Source of the DNA: an uncultured Butyrivibrio sp.
GTDB taxonomy: Bacteria; Bacillota; Clostridia; Lachnospirales; Lachnospiraceae
NCBI GenBank assembly: GCA_947168335.1
Contig: CAMVLM010000025.1
Span: forward strand, 1 to 35,204
Direction of reading: 5' to 3'
DNA length: 35,204 nt
Below are positions 34,690 to 35,204 of the stretch, one piece after another; positions within the stretch are counted from its first letter, which is position 1, and each line of letters opens with the position of its first letter. Below the pieces are notes generated by a model that made no database searches, was not told the DNA's origin, and saw only the letters and a program-made list of their open reading frames with translations. The translations under genes were made by a program, and so were the position numbers.

Positions 34690-35204
34690 ATGAAGGCAAA
34701 TGAAAAAGCAATGGAAAAGATCATAGCTCTTGCAAAGGGCAGAGGATTTATTTATCCCGGAAGTGAGATCTATGGCGGCCTTGCCAATACATGGGATTAC
34801 GGTAATCTCGGAGTTGAGCTTAAGAACAATGTCAAGAAGGCATGGTGGCAGAAGTTTATTCAGGAGAGCCCTTACAATGTAGGTGTTGACTGTGCAATCC
34901 TTATGAATCCTCAGACATGGATCGCATCAGGACATCTTGGAAGCTTTTCTGATCCTCTTATGGATTGTAAGGAATGTCACGAGAGATTCCGTGCAGACAA
35001 GATCATTGAGGATTTTGCTTCTGAGAATGGCATCACTCTTGAGAGCTCAGTAGACGGCTGGAGCCATGAGGAAATGGAGAATTTCATCAAGGAGCACAGC
35101 GTTCCCTGCCCTTCATGCGGTAAGCACAATTTTACAAATATCAGAGAGTTCAATCTGTTCCGCATCAAGGCTTGCGGAAGGGATATTGGTGTAGAACAGA
35201 ACAT
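34690..35204 (+). CDS. glyQS: Glycyl-tRNA synthetase, alpha2 type, N-terminal part (3' end outside window)
   Basis: This class II synthetase charges tRNA-Gly. The first 171 codons are present, of about 460. Family features are IIALAKGRGFIYPGSEIYGG and TWDYGNLGVELKNNVKKAWW, then NPQTWIASGHLGSFSDPL. The zinc-type cysteine pairs are CKECHERFRAD and CPSCGKHNF. GGAGG eight bases before ATG 34690 fixes the start. No T-box leader can fit in the 30 bases upstream. The last 15 or so residues (after FNL at 35149-35157) read FRIKACGRDIG and do not match the expected FNLMFKT-type continuation. This could be divergence, a sequence error, or an assembly artefact at the window end. Confidence 0.93.
   Translation, partial: MKANEKAMEKIIALAKGRGFIYPGSEIYGGLANTWDYGNLGVELKNNVKKAWWQKFIQESPYNVGVDCAILMNPQTWIASGHLGSFSDPLMDCKECHERFRADKIIEDFASENGITLESSVDGWSHEEMENFIKEHSVPCPSCGKHNFTNIREFNLFRIKACGRDIGVEQN

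Overview
The window looks like ordinary chromosomal DNA from a low-to-mid GC anaerobic Firmicute, most likely Lachnospiraceae of the Butyrivibrio/Pseudobutyrivibrio kind. That placement is inference. It rests on strong AGGAGG-type ribosome binding sites, a Re-type citrate synthase candidate beside a eukaryote-like NADP isocitrate dehydrogenase, Rex, intracellular GH3 enzymes, an M16C peptidase, and the order Era-RecO-glycyl-tRNA synthetase. No rRNA, tRNA, CRISPR array, transposase, integrase or phage gene was seen. Both ends cut genes: leuS on the left and glyQS on the right.

Layout. 1-3949: 3' part of leuS, then a free-standing chemotaxis receptor, each closed by a hairpin terminator. 3980-7607: a three-gene unit (Re-citrate synthase-like protein, FCD-type GntR regulator, isocitrate dehydrogenase) that would make 2-oxoglutarate from acetyl-CoA and oxaloacetate together with an aconitase encoded elsewhere. 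Its promoter has a perfect 12-bp palindrome over the -10 box, of the type bound by FadR-group GntR proteins. 7608-8981: a small acidic-protein ORF that looks frameshifted, a Nudix hydrolase, an exactly 14-bp-periodic tandem repeat, a terminator, and a gene-free region rich in inverted and direct repeats. 8982-15829: two cytoplasmic GH3 glycosidases followed by a polar amino-acid (possibly cystine) ABC importer. 15840-18315 (minus strand): an ABC-F ATPase gene interrupted by one in-frame TAG, and a small unknown protein.

18536-22878: rex with a Rex-box-like site in its own promoter, a conserved-looking coiled-coil protein, the bifunctional NAD(P)HX repair enzyme, and alanine racemase; Rex and Nnr both act on the NADH pool. 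22862-27891: a minus-strand membrane protein with a C-terminal J domain, then a CNNM/CBS transporter-like protein, YebC, and an unknown polytopic membrane protein with an acidic tail. 27909-35204: M16C peptidase, Era with a Lys-rich insertion in its KH domain, RecO without zinc cysteines, an unknown membrane-anchored protein ending in two 16-residue repeats, an unknown lipoprotein with its own strong promoter, and the start of glycyl-tRNA synthetase.

The window shows no obvious new defence or mobile system. The points most worth a second look are the amber codon in the ABC-F gene, the one-base-broken acidic mini-protein, the Era insertion, the operator architecture of the citrate/isocitrate unit, the 14-bp repeat array, and the unrecognised proteins next to rex and recO.
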